From Thalassotalea sp. ND16A (GTDB lineage Bacteria > Pseudomonadota > Gammaproteobacteria > Enterobacterales > Alteromonadaceae), in the NCBI RefSeq assembly GCF_000764205.1, contig NZ_JQDZ01000030.1:1-64000 (forward strand): a DNA stretch of 64,000 nt. The letters are read 5' to 3'. Shown in pieces: positions 45,373 through 53,940 of this stretch. The notes under the pieces are model-generated. The model was given only the letters and a program-made list of their open reading frames with translations, had not been told where the DNA came from and ran no database searches. The translations under genes were made by a program, and so were the position numbers. Each line of letters starts with the position of its first letter. The stretch's first letter is position 1.

Positions 45373-45780
45373 ATGCCGTTATTAAAATTTATTAGAGCCC
45401 AGGACAAATGCTGGCAACGAGTCTGTTGTGAATTGTCTGCGGGCAAAAAACAAAGTCACTGGATTTGGTACGTTTTTCCACAAATCGCCGGGCTAGGGCA
45501 CTCAATAAATGCGGAACACTATGCCATCGAGTCGGCAAAACAAGCAGAAGATTACTATAAGAACCCGAAATTAAGATTACGGTTAAAGGCGGCTACCGAG
45601 AAAGTACTCAATCACCAGGATAAATCATTGCACGATATTATGGGCCACCCTGATGATCTTAAATTTATCTCGTCTATGACCCTGTTCTACTTGGTCAGTC
45701 AGGAAGATATTTTTAAACAGGCGTTAGATACCTTTAATCATGGCGAGTATTGCCATGAAACCGAACGCTTTCTAGCGTAA
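45373..45780 (+). CDS. DUF1810 family protein
   Basis: 135 residues covering the whole DUF1810 (calpastatin-like) domain: WIWYVFPQIAGLGHSINAEH, YAIESAKQAEDYYKNPKLRL, IMGHPDDLKFISSMTLF and the C-terminal EDIFKQALDTFNHGEY. Function unknown. ATG 45373 has AAGGA 5 bases upstream and is the family start; the frame extends 51 bases further without support. Its last 9 bases overlap the stop end of the convergent Pycsar-effector-like gene. Confidence 0.85.
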   Translation: MPLLKFIRAQDKCWQRVCCELSAGKKQSHWIWYVFPQIAGLGHSINAEHYAIESAKQAEDYYKNPKLRLRLKAATEKVLNHQDKSLHDIMGHPDDLKFISSMTLFYLVSQEDIFKQALDTFNHGEYCHETERFLA

Positions 45781-46245
45781 TAATAAATAAATTGAGAGCA
45801 GCCAAAATGGCGCGGACAGAAATAAAAAGGATAATGATTGTTTGACCCAAAAAAATTTGGTGTTGACTATCTGAGCATTGATATAACACTGGTTGAACAA
45901 GTCTTCGAGGTATTGCTCTTCGGTTAAATGGTTAATTTTCTGCTTATATTCGCTGAACGTTAGTTCGGTTATACCGACAAAAAATATCACCGAACCGGTG
46001 GAGGCTTTTACCCTGGGAAAAGATGCAACGGCAATTAACACTATGCTGATTATTAGAGCTATGGTCGCGATAATCGTCACCGCATAACCAAAACCATTCA
46101 TCTCAGTTATTTTACTCGTCATCGCGGCTAACACGGCCAACATGGCGGTTGCAATTGGCAATATCAATGATACTCTGGAGTCGGCCGCCCTGATCCAAAA
46201 CAGCAGTCTAATCAGTTCTTTTTCCAACAAATCAATCTGATTCAT
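45772..46245 (-). CDS. Pycsar-effector-like transmembrane protein
   Basis: 157 residues. The pattern is that of the Pycsar effector TM domain: LIRLLFWIRAADSRVSLILP (W-I-x-A-A-D-S-R), two membrane helices (ATAMLAVLAAMTS and AVTIIATIALIISIVLIAVA), then SVIFFVGITELTFSEYKQKI, EEQYLEDLFNQCYINAQIVN and TKFFWVKQSLSFLFLSAPFW. In Pycsar antiphage systems such proteins sense cCMP/cUMP and open membranes. No pyrimidine cyclase lies beside it here, so the effector role is inferred from family resemblance only. Good AGGTGG site. 3' ends overlap the DUF1810 gene by 9 bases. Confidence 0.65.
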   Translation of the reverse strand: MNQIDLLEKELIRLLFWIRAADSRVSLILPIATAMLAVLAAMTSKITEMNGFGYAVTIIATIALIISIVLIAVASFPRVKASTGSVIFFVGITELTFSEYKQKINHLTEEQYLEDLFNQCYINAQIVNTKFFWVKQSLSFLFLSAPFWLLSIYLLLR

Positions 46246-46375
46246 TTGCCACCTAAACTTTTACCCTTAATGCTAAGGGGATGGAGTACGTGCGGTGCAA
46301 AAAATAACAATATTTAGCATCCTCATTTTATTCGACTTGGTTTTAGTATAAGTGCAATTTTTTGCAAAACCCTAA

Positions 46376-46392
46376 TACCAATCAATTTGGTA
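46376..46392. repeat. Short TACCAA palindrome
   Basis: TACCAATCAATTTGGTA: six-base arms TACCAA/TTGGTA around a 5-base loop, preceded by TAA as in the other copies. It sits in the 331-bp gap 46246-46576, which otherwise holds only AT-rich sequence and the remnant at 46468-46576. Confidence 0.5.
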
Positions 46393-46467
46393 GGAAAGAA
46401 TAATTTCTAGTCATAACTTTAATGTGCTGGAAGAATTGAAATTTTCAATATACTTTGCAAGATCGGA

Positions 46468-46576
46468 CTAACACTTCAGTTTGACTTGCTGACCTAAGCG
46501 GTCAATATTTTCAATCTGATAGCCTTGTTCTTGGCCATGGCGACGGGCCCGAAATTTTGGCGCTGCTAAATGAATA
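46468..46576 (-). pseudogene. Possible gene tail downstream of the cytochrome/SBP gene
   Basis: On the minus strand, in a frame different from the cytochrome/SBP gene just upstream, about 35 open codons read like a protein C-terminus: NIHLAAPKFRARRHGQEQG then YQIENIDRLGQQVKLKC and stop at 46468-46470. No start codon or ribosome site. It may be the end of a deleted downstream gene; I do not recognise it and it could be chance. Confidence 0.3.
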
Positions 46577-48193
46577 TTAGAACGGTAAAATCCATTGAGC
46601 ATTTATAATATCCGGCTCACCGTTTATTAGTGACAGCAAGTAGCCGCCTTTGGTGAGGAAGCGCTGACCAGGACCTAAACTCGGTCTCGGATAGTGAGGA
46701 AGATAAACAGCCACCCCGGGAGAATGATCAAGCATCTCTAGTAAATAGTCTCTCAACCGATAACGACGAACATGATTAAGTGCATCGCTGGTCGCAAAGC
46801 TGGCGAAAAATGCTTCTGCCTGTAATTTGGGATAGCGGATTTTGATGCCGTGCAGCTTGGCCCAAACTTTAAACCGTCTCATAGCAGAGTCAATTTTTCC
46901 TGGCAGCTTGTAGGGATGGGCTACCAACAAAGAATCTTTCGCAAGCGGAAAATCCCCGAGCAGATTACGCTGTAATAAGGTCGAAGAAAGATAAATATTT
47001 CTTGCTGGCAAAAGTTGTGTGATCTCATTCAGTTTTTCCCGAGCCAACCATAAAATAATATCGCTCAGTGGTGATTTTTTTAACTGCGCGATCAATTTCG
47101 AAACCGGCATCGGCTCTTGACAATCAAAAGAGATATTTTCTGTTTTGAGCTTCTGTTGTGCAAGTGCTGAAGTTAAAAATTCGGAGGCACGTGCCCCTAT
47201 GGCATCACAATAAAACTGTATGGTTTTTGAGCCCTCTTGCCTGACTTTTGGCACAAATTGCGATGATATATGCTCGGAAATTAACTCTGCTTCCAGTTTT
47301 ATTCCCTTAGAAAAATGAAACGTGTAGAAGTCATTTTGTTCTGCATCCGGCAGATCTGTACTGGGAAACAGACAGGGAATTTTATTATTTTCGCAAAAAC
47401 GACCTACTGGTGCCCATGAGCCGGAGGTCAAGCCACTCATCAGCGCAAACACCGGTTGAGTTTGATAATAATTTCTAAGCTGTGCTGGCCAACTTTGCCT
47501 ATCTCCCTTAAGTGTCCAAATATCGAGGATCCACTCACGGTACAGACTCGGCAATTTTACCTCTGGTTTGGTACCGCGATTGGGACGCTGACTTTCCAAA
47601 CGGGTCTGACGATTTATCACTTTAACATAGGTACTTAGTACATCAACAACCGCTTTGCGCTGTTCAATATCGATATCTTCTGAAATGACAGTGGCTAATC
47701 GAATAACTTTATCGTCCAGTCCGGGCATCGGCTCTGCAGACAATCCCTCCAGATAAACGGCGAGTTCTTCGATATCATTATCCGGTAGAACAAAACGAGG
47801 CATTAATGGATCTAGCAATCGACCGGATGAATCGATGCCTTCACGCAACACTCTAGCGAGGGTTTTGCGGTCATAGGCAGGACGTTTGTGAGAGCCTGAA
47901 AATAATAATTTCCCAGCAATTGACGGAACCACATATTTTCCTTCCGCTGCTCCCATGCCACTTCGGCCATGACAGCTCTGACAATTGAATTGTTTACCAA
48001 GAATCGCAATATCACCAGCCACAATGGCGGTCATTTGATTTCCCGAGGAAAGGATCCCTTGACGATATAAAATTTGTCCAGCACTTGGGGTTAACTGATT
48101 GGCGGCATCAACAGAGGAACAGAACAAGCCAATCAGAGCAACGCAGCGAATGATCATAATCTGCAGAAAATTACTGAGAATAAATCGATCCAT
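46577..48193 (-). CDS. Cytochrome c / ABC-type substrate-binding fusion protein
   Basis: 538 residues. Signal peptide (about residues 1-30, ending SVDA), then a c-type cytochrome domain with one heme motif CQSCHG and a likely distal Met in LLDPLMPRFVLPDNDIEELA. From about residue 165 follows a periplasmic-binding-like domain: KVIRLATVISEDIDIEQRKA, YYQTQPVFALMSGLTSGSWA, PVGRFCENNKIPCLFPS. This cytochrome/ligand-binding fusion is found next to SCO genes in marine gammaproteobacteria; role unknown, possibly electron delivery or sensing in the periplasm. ATG 48193 overlaps nothing; the SCO stop is 9 bases upstream. The direction is minus, after the SCO gene. Confidence 0.82.
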   Translation of the reverse strand: MDRFILSNFLQIMIIRCVALIGLFCSSVDAANQLTPSAGQILYRQGILSSGNQMTAIVAGDIAILGKQFNCQSCHGRSGMGAAEGKYVVPSIAGKLLFSGSHKRPAYDRKTLARVLREGIDSSGRLLDPLMPRFVLPDNDIEELAVYLEGLSAEPMPGLDDKVIRLATVISEDIDIEQRKAVVDVLSTYVKVINRQTRLESQRPNRGTKPEVKLPSLYREWILDIWTLKGDRQSWPAQLRNYYQTQPVFALMSGLTSGSWAPVGRFCENNKIPCLFPSTDLPDAEQNDFYTFHFSKGIKLEAELISEHISSQFVPKVRQEGSKTIQFYCDAIGARASEFLTSALAQQKLKTENISFDCQEPMPVSKLIAQLKKSPLSDIILWLAREKLNEITQLLPARNIYLSSTLLQRNLLGDFPLAKDSLLVAHPYKLPGKIDSAMRRFKVWAKLHGIKIRYPKLQAEAFFASFATSDALNHVRRYRLRDYLLEMLDHSPGVAVYLPHYPRPSLGPGQRFLTKGGYLLSLINGEPDIINAQWILPF

Positions 48194-48201
48194 TTTTCGT
48201 C

Positions 48202-49050
48202 TCAATTTAATAGCCGGTTAGTGACTATATTTGCCAAATCTGCTGCCCCTGCTAAACCTTCAACTCTGATCCATGAAGGGCTGTCTGGGCTCTTCAGTAA
48301 TGTTAGTGGTTGGTGGTTCATTTTCGATCCAAAATAGGCATCGAATCCACGCACAACTTTTTCAATATCGCCGCCGCTGCCGGTCAGGAAAGTCCAGTTA
48401 GGGTAGGCACCGAAAAGCTGTGAATATTTTCGCAGGACATCGGGACGATCGTACTCCGGATCAATAGAAATAGAAATCAATTGTAATTTTGATGCCCGTT
48501 CGCCTAACTGCATCTGCATCTGTGCAAAAGTAGCCGTCATCACCGGACATATTGTTGTACAAGTGGTAAAAATGAAATTTAGCGCAATGGGGTGAGAGAT
48601 ATTAAGAAGGCTGGATAGCTTAATCTTCGCCCCCAGACTATTAATTAGATCGACATCGGGAATTGAATATCGACTAGTTGAAACGGAAATACTGGTTTTG
48701 CTCAACGCCGCCCGATGGGCCGCATGTTCGTCATGCTGTTTATTTTTTTGCTGACGCTCTGATGTTGCGGTGATTAGGCTAGACTCTGGCTCACCGGGGT
48801 CCCCTTGCGGGAGTTCGGCGTAACTAAATATGTACTGCTGCTTCCTTGCATCGTCGACCATAGTTACCATTTCCTCACCCGCCAGCAGATAACCGCATTG
48901 GATGCCATTCCCTGATGGATACAACACCGTGATTGCCGGGCACTGGACGTAGCTATTGCTATCTTGGGCGCTCGTAGTAAGCGCTACGAATTGCAGGAAG
49001 AACATTGCTGCACTCAACCCACTGATAATAATTTTCATCGTATCATTCAT
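48202..49050 (-). CDS. SCO family copper/thiol protein
   Basis: 282 residues. Signal sequence, a 90-residue N-terminal extension with two cysteines (SYVQCPAITVLYPSGNGIQC), then the SCO thioredoxin-like domain with TTCTTICPVMTATFAQMQMQ (CxxxC copper/redox site), SISIDPEYDRPDVLRKYSQ and the third ligand His in SKMNHQPLTLL. SCO proteins deliver copper to or reduce thiols of cytochrome oxidases; here the partner is more likely the cytochrome c fusion encoded 9 bases downstream. No oxidase genes are nearby. The start could be ATG 49050 or 49038. Confidence 0.85.
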   Translation of the reverse strand: MNDTMKIIISGLSAAMFFLQFVALTTSAQDSNSYVQCPAITVLYPSGNGIQCGYLLAGEEMVTMVDDARKQQYIFSYAELPQGDPGEPESSLITATSERQQKNKQHDEHAAHRAALSKTSISVSTSRYSIPDVDLINSLGAKIKLSSLLNISHPIALNFIFTTCTTICPVMTATFAQMQMQLGERASKLQLISISIDPEYDRPDVLRKYSQLFGAYPNWTFLTGSGGDIEKVVRGFDAYFGSKMNHQPLTLLKSPDSPSWIRVEGLAGAADLANIVTNRLLN

Positions 49051-49483
49051 CGCCTTGTGCCCATTGAATTACTGTGCTCATCGACATTTCGCTAATCCTC
49101 ATTAATATTATTTCTTTCGTATGGTTACAATAATCTGTGTTACTAACTCCTCTATAACTATTTTTAGACTATCCAGGTCATGTTCAACAATGGGCAAGTT
49201 ACGCAATCGTGGGTAGATATTATCTCCCTTGGAGAATCTTAGAGCGGTATGAGAGGTTGGATAGGTATTGTGCAATTTATAGCGGGTCAAGCAGGAAGAA
49301 AAATAACCGGAGCATATTTTTGTATAAGTTGGTGGGTTAAGTCAATATTTTGAAAAACGATGCACCATACAGCATGGCCACTGTTTACCCTGTTGCGCTG
49401 ACTAATAATCTCGGCTCAATGTTTTGATTGTTTCATAATATCAGTCAATACTTTCAAACATCCTTTATTCTTGGAGAAAACCC
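49051..49483. other. Divergent intergenic region SCO / AhpD-like gene
   Basis: 430 bp without a convincing gene. A 60-codon open frame on the minus strand (49108-49290) has a TTG start and no ribosome site. A strong ribosome site (TTGGAGAAA) at its right end belongs to the AhpD-like gene. Confidence 0.5.
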
Positions 49484-50053
49484 ATGACATCACATTATTT
49501 ATTGAACAATTTATCAGCTGTGCCACTAGAATCGGCGTCCGAGGCACAAGCTTTGATTTTGAATCAGGCAAAAAAACAGGTCGGTTTTATCCCTAACATG
49601 TATAGCAATATGGTTAACCTGCCAGCCTTGCTTGACACTTATTTACATGGTTACGGTTTATTTCGTGAGAGCAGTGATTTAACTCCAGCCGAGCAAGAAG
49701 TGGTATTTCTGGCTATCAGCAAAGCCAATAATTGTCACTATTGTATGGCAGCACATAGTACATTGGCAGCCAATTACTCGGGGGTAGCTGAAGATGTTTT
49801 AACTGCCATACGCGGCGGAGATGTCATTAACGATACTAAATTGGCAGCGCTATATGCCATGGCTGTTGAAGTTAACGATAGTCGAGGCCGACCAGACGCC
49901 GCAAGTGTAAGAACCTTTTTACAGGCAGGGTATACCGAGCTCCATCTACTGGCGATTATTCTGGCGGTATCGGTAAAAGTGCTGAGCAACTATAGCAACC
50001 ATCTTTTTAATACCGAGGTCGATGACGTTTTTGCAACGTATAAAATTACCTAA
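49484..50053 (+). CDS. Carboxymuconolactone decarboxylase / AhpD-like protein
   Basis: 189 residues, all-helical CMD fold. The AhpD redox motif is present: ISKANNCHYCMAAHSTLAAN (C-x2-C then His). N-terminal ILNQAKKQVGFIPNMYSNMV and SSDLTPAEQEVVFLAISKAN match the peroxidase-related subgroup. Probably a cytoplasmic thiol peroxidase or a small-molecule decarboxylase; the substrate is unknown. Ribosome site GGAG 9 bases upstream. Single gene. Confidence 0.85.
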   Translation: MTSHYLLNNLSAVPLESASEAQALILNQAKKQVGFIPNMYSNMVNLPALLDTYLHGYGLFRESSDLTPAEQEVVFLAISKANNCHYCMAAHSTLAANYSGVAEDVLTAIRGGDVINDTKLAALYAMAVEVNDSRGRPDAASVRTFLQAGYTELHLLAIILAVSVKVLSNYSNHLFNTEVDDVFATYKIT

Positions 50054-50158
50054 ATTAACCGCCTGCGATTATGATAAGCACAGCTCAGGCATTGAATACT
50101 TTGATCAGAGTGAGTCTTTGAAATTTCGGGTATTAAAATGATGGGGAGCGAAAGAAGA

Positions 50159-50235
50159 TGGTGCTCGCTGCTGGACTCGAACCAGCGACACCTTGCATGT
50201 CATGCAAGTACTCTAACCAACTGAGCTAAGCGAGC
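50159..50235 (-). tRNA. tRNA-Val (anticodon GAC)
   Basis: 77 bases with encoded CCA. Acceptor GCTCGCT/AGCGAGC, D arm with AGCTCAGTTGGTTAGAGT, anticodon stem CTTGC/GCAAG with loop ATGACAT (anticodon GAC), and T arm GCTGGTTCGAGTCCAGC. All four arms fold; a single isolated gene between the AhpD-like gene and norM. Confidence 0.92.
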
Positions 50236-50412
50236 GTATCTTTTTTGCGGCGTTGTTTACCATAACGGATGTTTTGCAAGACAACGGCGCTATGTTAGCC
50301 AGTTGTTTTAGCTGTTGCAAGTGCTTTTCAACACATTAATTGTTTTTTTGGTTTGAATGGATAAAACTTATACAATTACACACTTTTCAGACAGATAACG
50401 CCTAGATAACGA

Positions 50413-51807
50413 CTACGGTATAATAACCGTACCCTTGGGGAGTATTCCCAATTCTGCCCGTTTTTGAATCACTTTTAAGCGCCACGCTAATAATATTGCC
50501 GCTGTGGTTAAGCCAAAAATAAACCCAATCCAGAAACCGTAAGGACCCGTTTGTGGTACCACCCAATCGGTGACCCCTAAAATCAAGCCAACCGATAAGC
50601 CAACCAGCCAATAGGAGACAAAGGTGATGTATAAAATGGCTTTGGTATCTTTATAGCCACGCAACGCGCCGGCAGAGATCACCTGAATGAAATCGGAGAA
50701 CTGAAACAGCGCTGCTAAAAACATTAATTTGGCGGCAAGCGACACTACCCCGACATCATTGGTATAAATTAACGCGATTTGTTCTCTAAAGATGATGGTG
50801 CCGGAGGCCGTGAATAGGGCGATAATAAAGCCCAGTATCATTGAGTTGGTACACATGTCTTTGGCTTGTTGCAGTTTATTTTCGCCCACGGCAAAACCTA
50901 CTTTTATGGTAACCGCCATGGCGATAGATAACGGCACCATAAATACCAGACCAGAAAAGTTAATGGCCACTTGGTGGCTGGCGACAATTTCGGCGCCAAA
51001 CGGGGCAAGGATTATGGCCACAACGGAAAACAACGATACTTCAAATAACAATGATAAGGCGATGGGAACACCCAACTTAAGCACGTTGCTGATTTCACCA
51101 AAATCAGGCCAGCTAAGGCTTTTAAATAAATTGATGTGGGAAAGTTTTTTCGAGGTATAAACATAAATTAACATGCCGATAAACATGGCCCAATATACTA
51201 TTGCTGTTGCTATACCACAACCCGCGCCGCCTAACTGTGGTGCACCAAATTCGCCATAGATAAATATGTAGTTGGCAGGGATGTTAATGAGCAAGCCGAT
51301 GATAGAGATTATCATGGTCGGTTTGGTATAGCTTAAGCCCTCGGCAAAATTGCGCAATACCACGTACAAACAAAACCCTGGGCCACCCCAAACGATATAG
51401 CCCAGGTAATCAAACATTAACCGTTTGAGTTCCGGCTCTAAGGTTACGCTAGTTTCAATTACCGGGATGAATAAGTAATAGGCAATGATCACTAATATCG
51501 AAAGGATTAATGCTATCCAGCCGGTTTGTATCGTTGAATGGCCAATGTTGGTAAACTTTTTTGAACCGGCAAATTGCGACACAATGGCACTGAGTGCCAT
51601 GATCACCCCATAAATGGTTAATATGATAGGTAACCAAATACTGCTGGCAACCGCAACGGCTGCCATGTCGGTAGCGCTCACACGACCTGCCATTACCGTG
51701 TCGGCAAAACTCATTAAATTTTGGATTAACTGGGCGATTAAAATAGGGTATGCCAGTTTTAACAAGTCTTTGGTGTCAGTGAAAAATTTATCTAGAGTCA
51801 TGGCCAT
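50413..51807 (-). CDS. norM: MATE family multidrug efflux transporter (NorM/MdtK)
   Basis: 464 residues, 12 membrane segments, cation-coupled drug/proton antiporter. Family motifs in each half: AYPILIAQLIQNLMSFADTV and MAGRVSATDMAAVAVASSIW (TM1-2), GVPIALSLLFEVSLFSVVAI and IVASHQVAINFSGLVFMVPL (second half). It is divergent from ribE with 57 bases between, the same mdtK/ribC arrangement as E. coli. Start ATG 51807; ATG 51801 also possible. Confidence 0.92.
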   Translation of the reverse strand: MAMTLDKFFTDTKDLLKLAYPILIAQLIQNLMSFADTVMAGRVSATDMAAVAVASSIWLPIILTIYGVIMALSAIVSQFAGSKKFTNIGHSTIQTGWIALILSILVIIAYYLFIPVIETSVTLEPELKRLMFDYLGYIVWGGPGFCLYVVLRNFAEGLSYTKPTMIISIIGLLINIPANYIFIYGEFGAPQLGGAGCGIATAIVYWAMFIGMLIYVYTSKKLSHINLFKSLSWPDFGEISNVLKLGVPIALSLLFEVSLFSVVAIILAPFGAEIVASHQVAINFSGLVFMVPLSIAMAVTIKVGFAVGENKLQQAKDMCTNSMILGFIIALFTASGTIIFREQIALIYTNDVGVVSLAAKLMFLAALFQFSDFIQVISAGALRGYKDTKAILYITFVSYWLVGLSVGLILGVTDWVVPQTGPYGFWIGFIFGLTTAAILLAWRLKVIQKRAELGILPKGTVIIP

Positions 51808-51864
51808 AAAAATTGGATAATAAATACTTAACGATGAAAATGAAGTTTAGATCAGAGATGATAT

Positions 51865-52506
51865 ATGTTTACAGGAATAGTGCAATCTACTGCACAAGTT
51901 AAATCAATAAAAGCCGGGAATAATTTTAAACACTTCGAAATGCAACTGCCAATTGCGCTTATTGATAACCTTGAAATTGGTGCCAGTGTTGCTAACAATG
52001 GCGTGTGTTTAACGGCAGTAAATTTTGCCGAAGTTGATGAGGAAACTGCCGTTATTGGCTTTGATGTGATTGATGAAACATTACGAGTGACCAATCTGGA
52101 TTCACTGGCAGAGGGCAGCACGGTGAATATTGAACGATCGTTAAAGGCTGGTGACGAAATTGGCGGTCATATCGTGTCAGGCCATATTCACACCAGAGCA
52201 AGGTTAGTACAACGAGACGAGAATGTGGATAATTGCCGATTGGAATTTAGTTTGGATAGCCAGTGGGCAAAGTATATTTTTGCGAAAGGCTTTATTACGC
52301 TTAATGGTTGCAGTTTAACGTTGGGGGCAAAGGTGGTTACCGAGAATGAGTTAACGCATTTTGAAGTGCATTTGATCCCCGAAACATTAGCAAGGACAAA
52401 CTTGAGCAAACTAGATGTAGACGATTTGGTCAATATTGAAATCGATCAGCAAACCATAACCACAGTAGATTCAATCGAACGCATTATGGCGGAACGTGTG
52501 GGTTAA
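51865..52506 (+). CDS. ribE: Riboflavin synthase alpha chain
   Basis: 213 residues of two lumazine-binding repeats: MFTGIVQSTAQVKSI, NNGVCLTAVNFAEVDEE and GSTVNIERSLKAGDEIGGHI; second repeat GFITLNGCSLTLGAKV and VNIEIDQQTITTVDSIERI. Makes riboflavin from two lumazines. No FMN riboswitch features lie in the 57-bp upstream gap. E. coli calls this ribC; here it is away from the main rib operon. Confidence 0.94.
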   Translation: MFTGIVQSTAQVKSIKAGNNFKHFEMQLPIALIDNLEIGASVANNGVCLTAVNFAEVDEETAVIGFDVIDETLRVTNLDSLAEGSTVNIERSLKAGDEIGGHIVSGHIHTRARLVQRDENVDNCRLEFSLDSQWAKYIFAKGFITLNGCSLTLGAKVVTENELTHFEVHLIPETLARTNLSKLDVDDLVNIEIDQQTITTVDSIERIMAERVG

Positions 52507-52537
52507 TATCCTTGTATATGTTTTATCACTCAGAGAA

Positions 52538-52744
52538 TTAAAACACCTGTTCATCGTCAGCATCTACCATTAACTGAACTTTTTGGTGGTAGTTGTCTAT
52601 GTGCATATTCATATGGATGTCATTACAACATGAAGGGCAAGATTCATAATAATCTTGATCGCCCTGGCTGATGTCTAACATGACATGCAGGTGATGGCCA
52701 CAATGTGGGCATTCGATGATTTTTCGGCTAACTTCTTGGGGCAT
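52538..52744 (-). CDS. CPXCG motif-containing small zinc protein
   Basis: 68 residues with two zinc-type knuckles, IECPHCGHHL and ESCPSCCNDI, in the order seen in the CPXCG family, and an acidic C-terminus. Function unknown. Convergent with ribE. Confidence 0.82.
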   Translation of the reverse strand: MPQEVSRKIIECPHCGHHLHVMLDISQGDQDYYESCPSCCNDIHMNMHIDNYHQKVQLMVDADDEQVF

Positions 52745-52919
52745 AATTGCCTCCGTAATCGCTATTAATAGTATTATGGAAATCAGTTCTTTTAGTATGG
52801 ACTTTTTAAATGAACTTGCTTGCCAATTATTGCATTTTTATTGGTTTTTTACGGTGTTTTAGGCTTGCTTTTATTGAAAACTATACTACTCATAGAAGGG
52901 CTTGCAGCAAGGTTGGATA

Positions 52920-52941
52920 TACCAATTTAATCAATTTGGTA
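52920..52941. repeat. TACCAA palindrome abutting the fructosamine-kinase stop
   Basis: TACCAATTTAATCAATTTGGTA, an imperfect palindrome. On the minus strand it directly follows the stop codon: TAA then TACCAAATTGATTAAAT, identical to the 16 bases after the dioxygenase stop at 9279. Confidence 0.7.
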
Positions 52942-53817
52942 TTATAGGTTTTGCAAATCGTGAATAAAGCTTTGCGCCTGGTCAACATAAATGCCGGCAA
53001 ACAAGTTGGCATGATTTAAAATGTGGTAACCATTGTATATCTTTTTACGTTGTTCATAGCCTTTGGCTAACGGCAAGGTCTGTTGATATCCTTGATAAAA
53101 GTTTGCAGGAAAACGACCGAACAACTCGCTCATCGCAATATCCACTTCGCGGTCCGCGTAATAGCATGCCGGATCATAAATGCAGGGCAAGTTATTGACA
53201 AAAGCCACATTGCCTTGCCATAAATCGCCATGCACCAAGGATGGAGTCGGGTGATGGTGACAAAGCAGTTGCTGACATTTATCGGTAATAGCAGAGATGC
53301 TGCCATCAAACATGTCATTTTCTCGCAACAGTTGTAATTGATAACCCAGGCGTTGTTCGGCAAAAAATACGCTCCAATTGTGCTGCCATTTATTGGTTTG
53401 CACCGTTAAGCCGATATAATTATCGTCACCCCAGCCAAACTCTGCCTGTTGGTTATCGTTATGTAAATTGGCTAAAGCAACACCAAAACTGTGCCATTGT
53501 TGATCCGTTATTTGTGGTTTACTGGTATGCATATCTAAATATTCCAGCACCAAATAACTGTGGCTTATGGTGTTACCAACAGTTACCACTTTAGGGACGA
53601 TGAAATGGTTACAAACCGCTAAGTGTTCGAGCGAGTTCGCTTCGCTTTGAAAGTTGTTTAACCGTTGCTTTTCATTGATTTTGACAAAATAGGTTGTCTG
53701 CCCATCGGAAACTGAGTAGCAATCATTAATATCGCCGCCGCTAAGCTGCTCAGTTTGTTCAATCACAAAGCGTTTATTCTGCGCAATAGAAATGTCATCG
53801 GCAATTGCTTTCCACAT
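52942..53817 (-). CDS. Fructosamine kinase family protein
   Basis: 291 residues, aminoglycoside-kinase fold. GGDINDCYSVSD nucleotide loop region, YFVKINEK (ATP Lys), QWHSFGVALANLHN, the catalytic SLVHGDLWQGNVAF, and the metal Asp in YDPACYYADREVDIAMSELF. Phosphorylates sugar-protein adducts such as ribulosamines to start deglycation. Single gene; a TACCAA palindrome begins at its stop codon. Confidence 0.88.
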   Translation of the reverse strand: MWKAIADDISIAQNKRFVIEQTEQLSGGDINDCYSVSDGQTTYFVKINEKQRLNNFQSEANSLEHLAVCNHFIVPKVVTVGNTISHSYLVLEYLDMHTSKPQITDQQWHSFGVALANLHNDNQQAEFGWGDDNYIGLTVQTNKWQHNWSVFFAEQRLGYQLQLLRENDMFDGSISAITDKCQQLLCHHHPTPSLVHGDLWQGNVAFVNNLPCIYDPACYYADREVDIAMSELFGRFPANFYQGYQQTLPLAKGYEQRKKIYNGYHILNHANLFAGIYVDQAQSFIHDLQNL

Positions 53818-53940
53818 AATTTACCCTTTCGCTATTATTCACTGTCGGCGCTAATGAAGTAGCAGTATACGTCGCTTAAAGTATAGATAAGGATTTAGCT
53901 TATGAACGGTTTTATTGTCAACAATCCGAATTTAGATTCG

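Noticed and set aside
49108-49290. 60-codon frame upstream of the SCO gene
   Set aside because: TTG start, no ribosome site, no recognisable family; probably chance openness in an intergenic region.
51808-51864. FMN riboswitch before ribE
   Set aside because: The gap is only 57 bases and lacks the conserved RFN element sequences.
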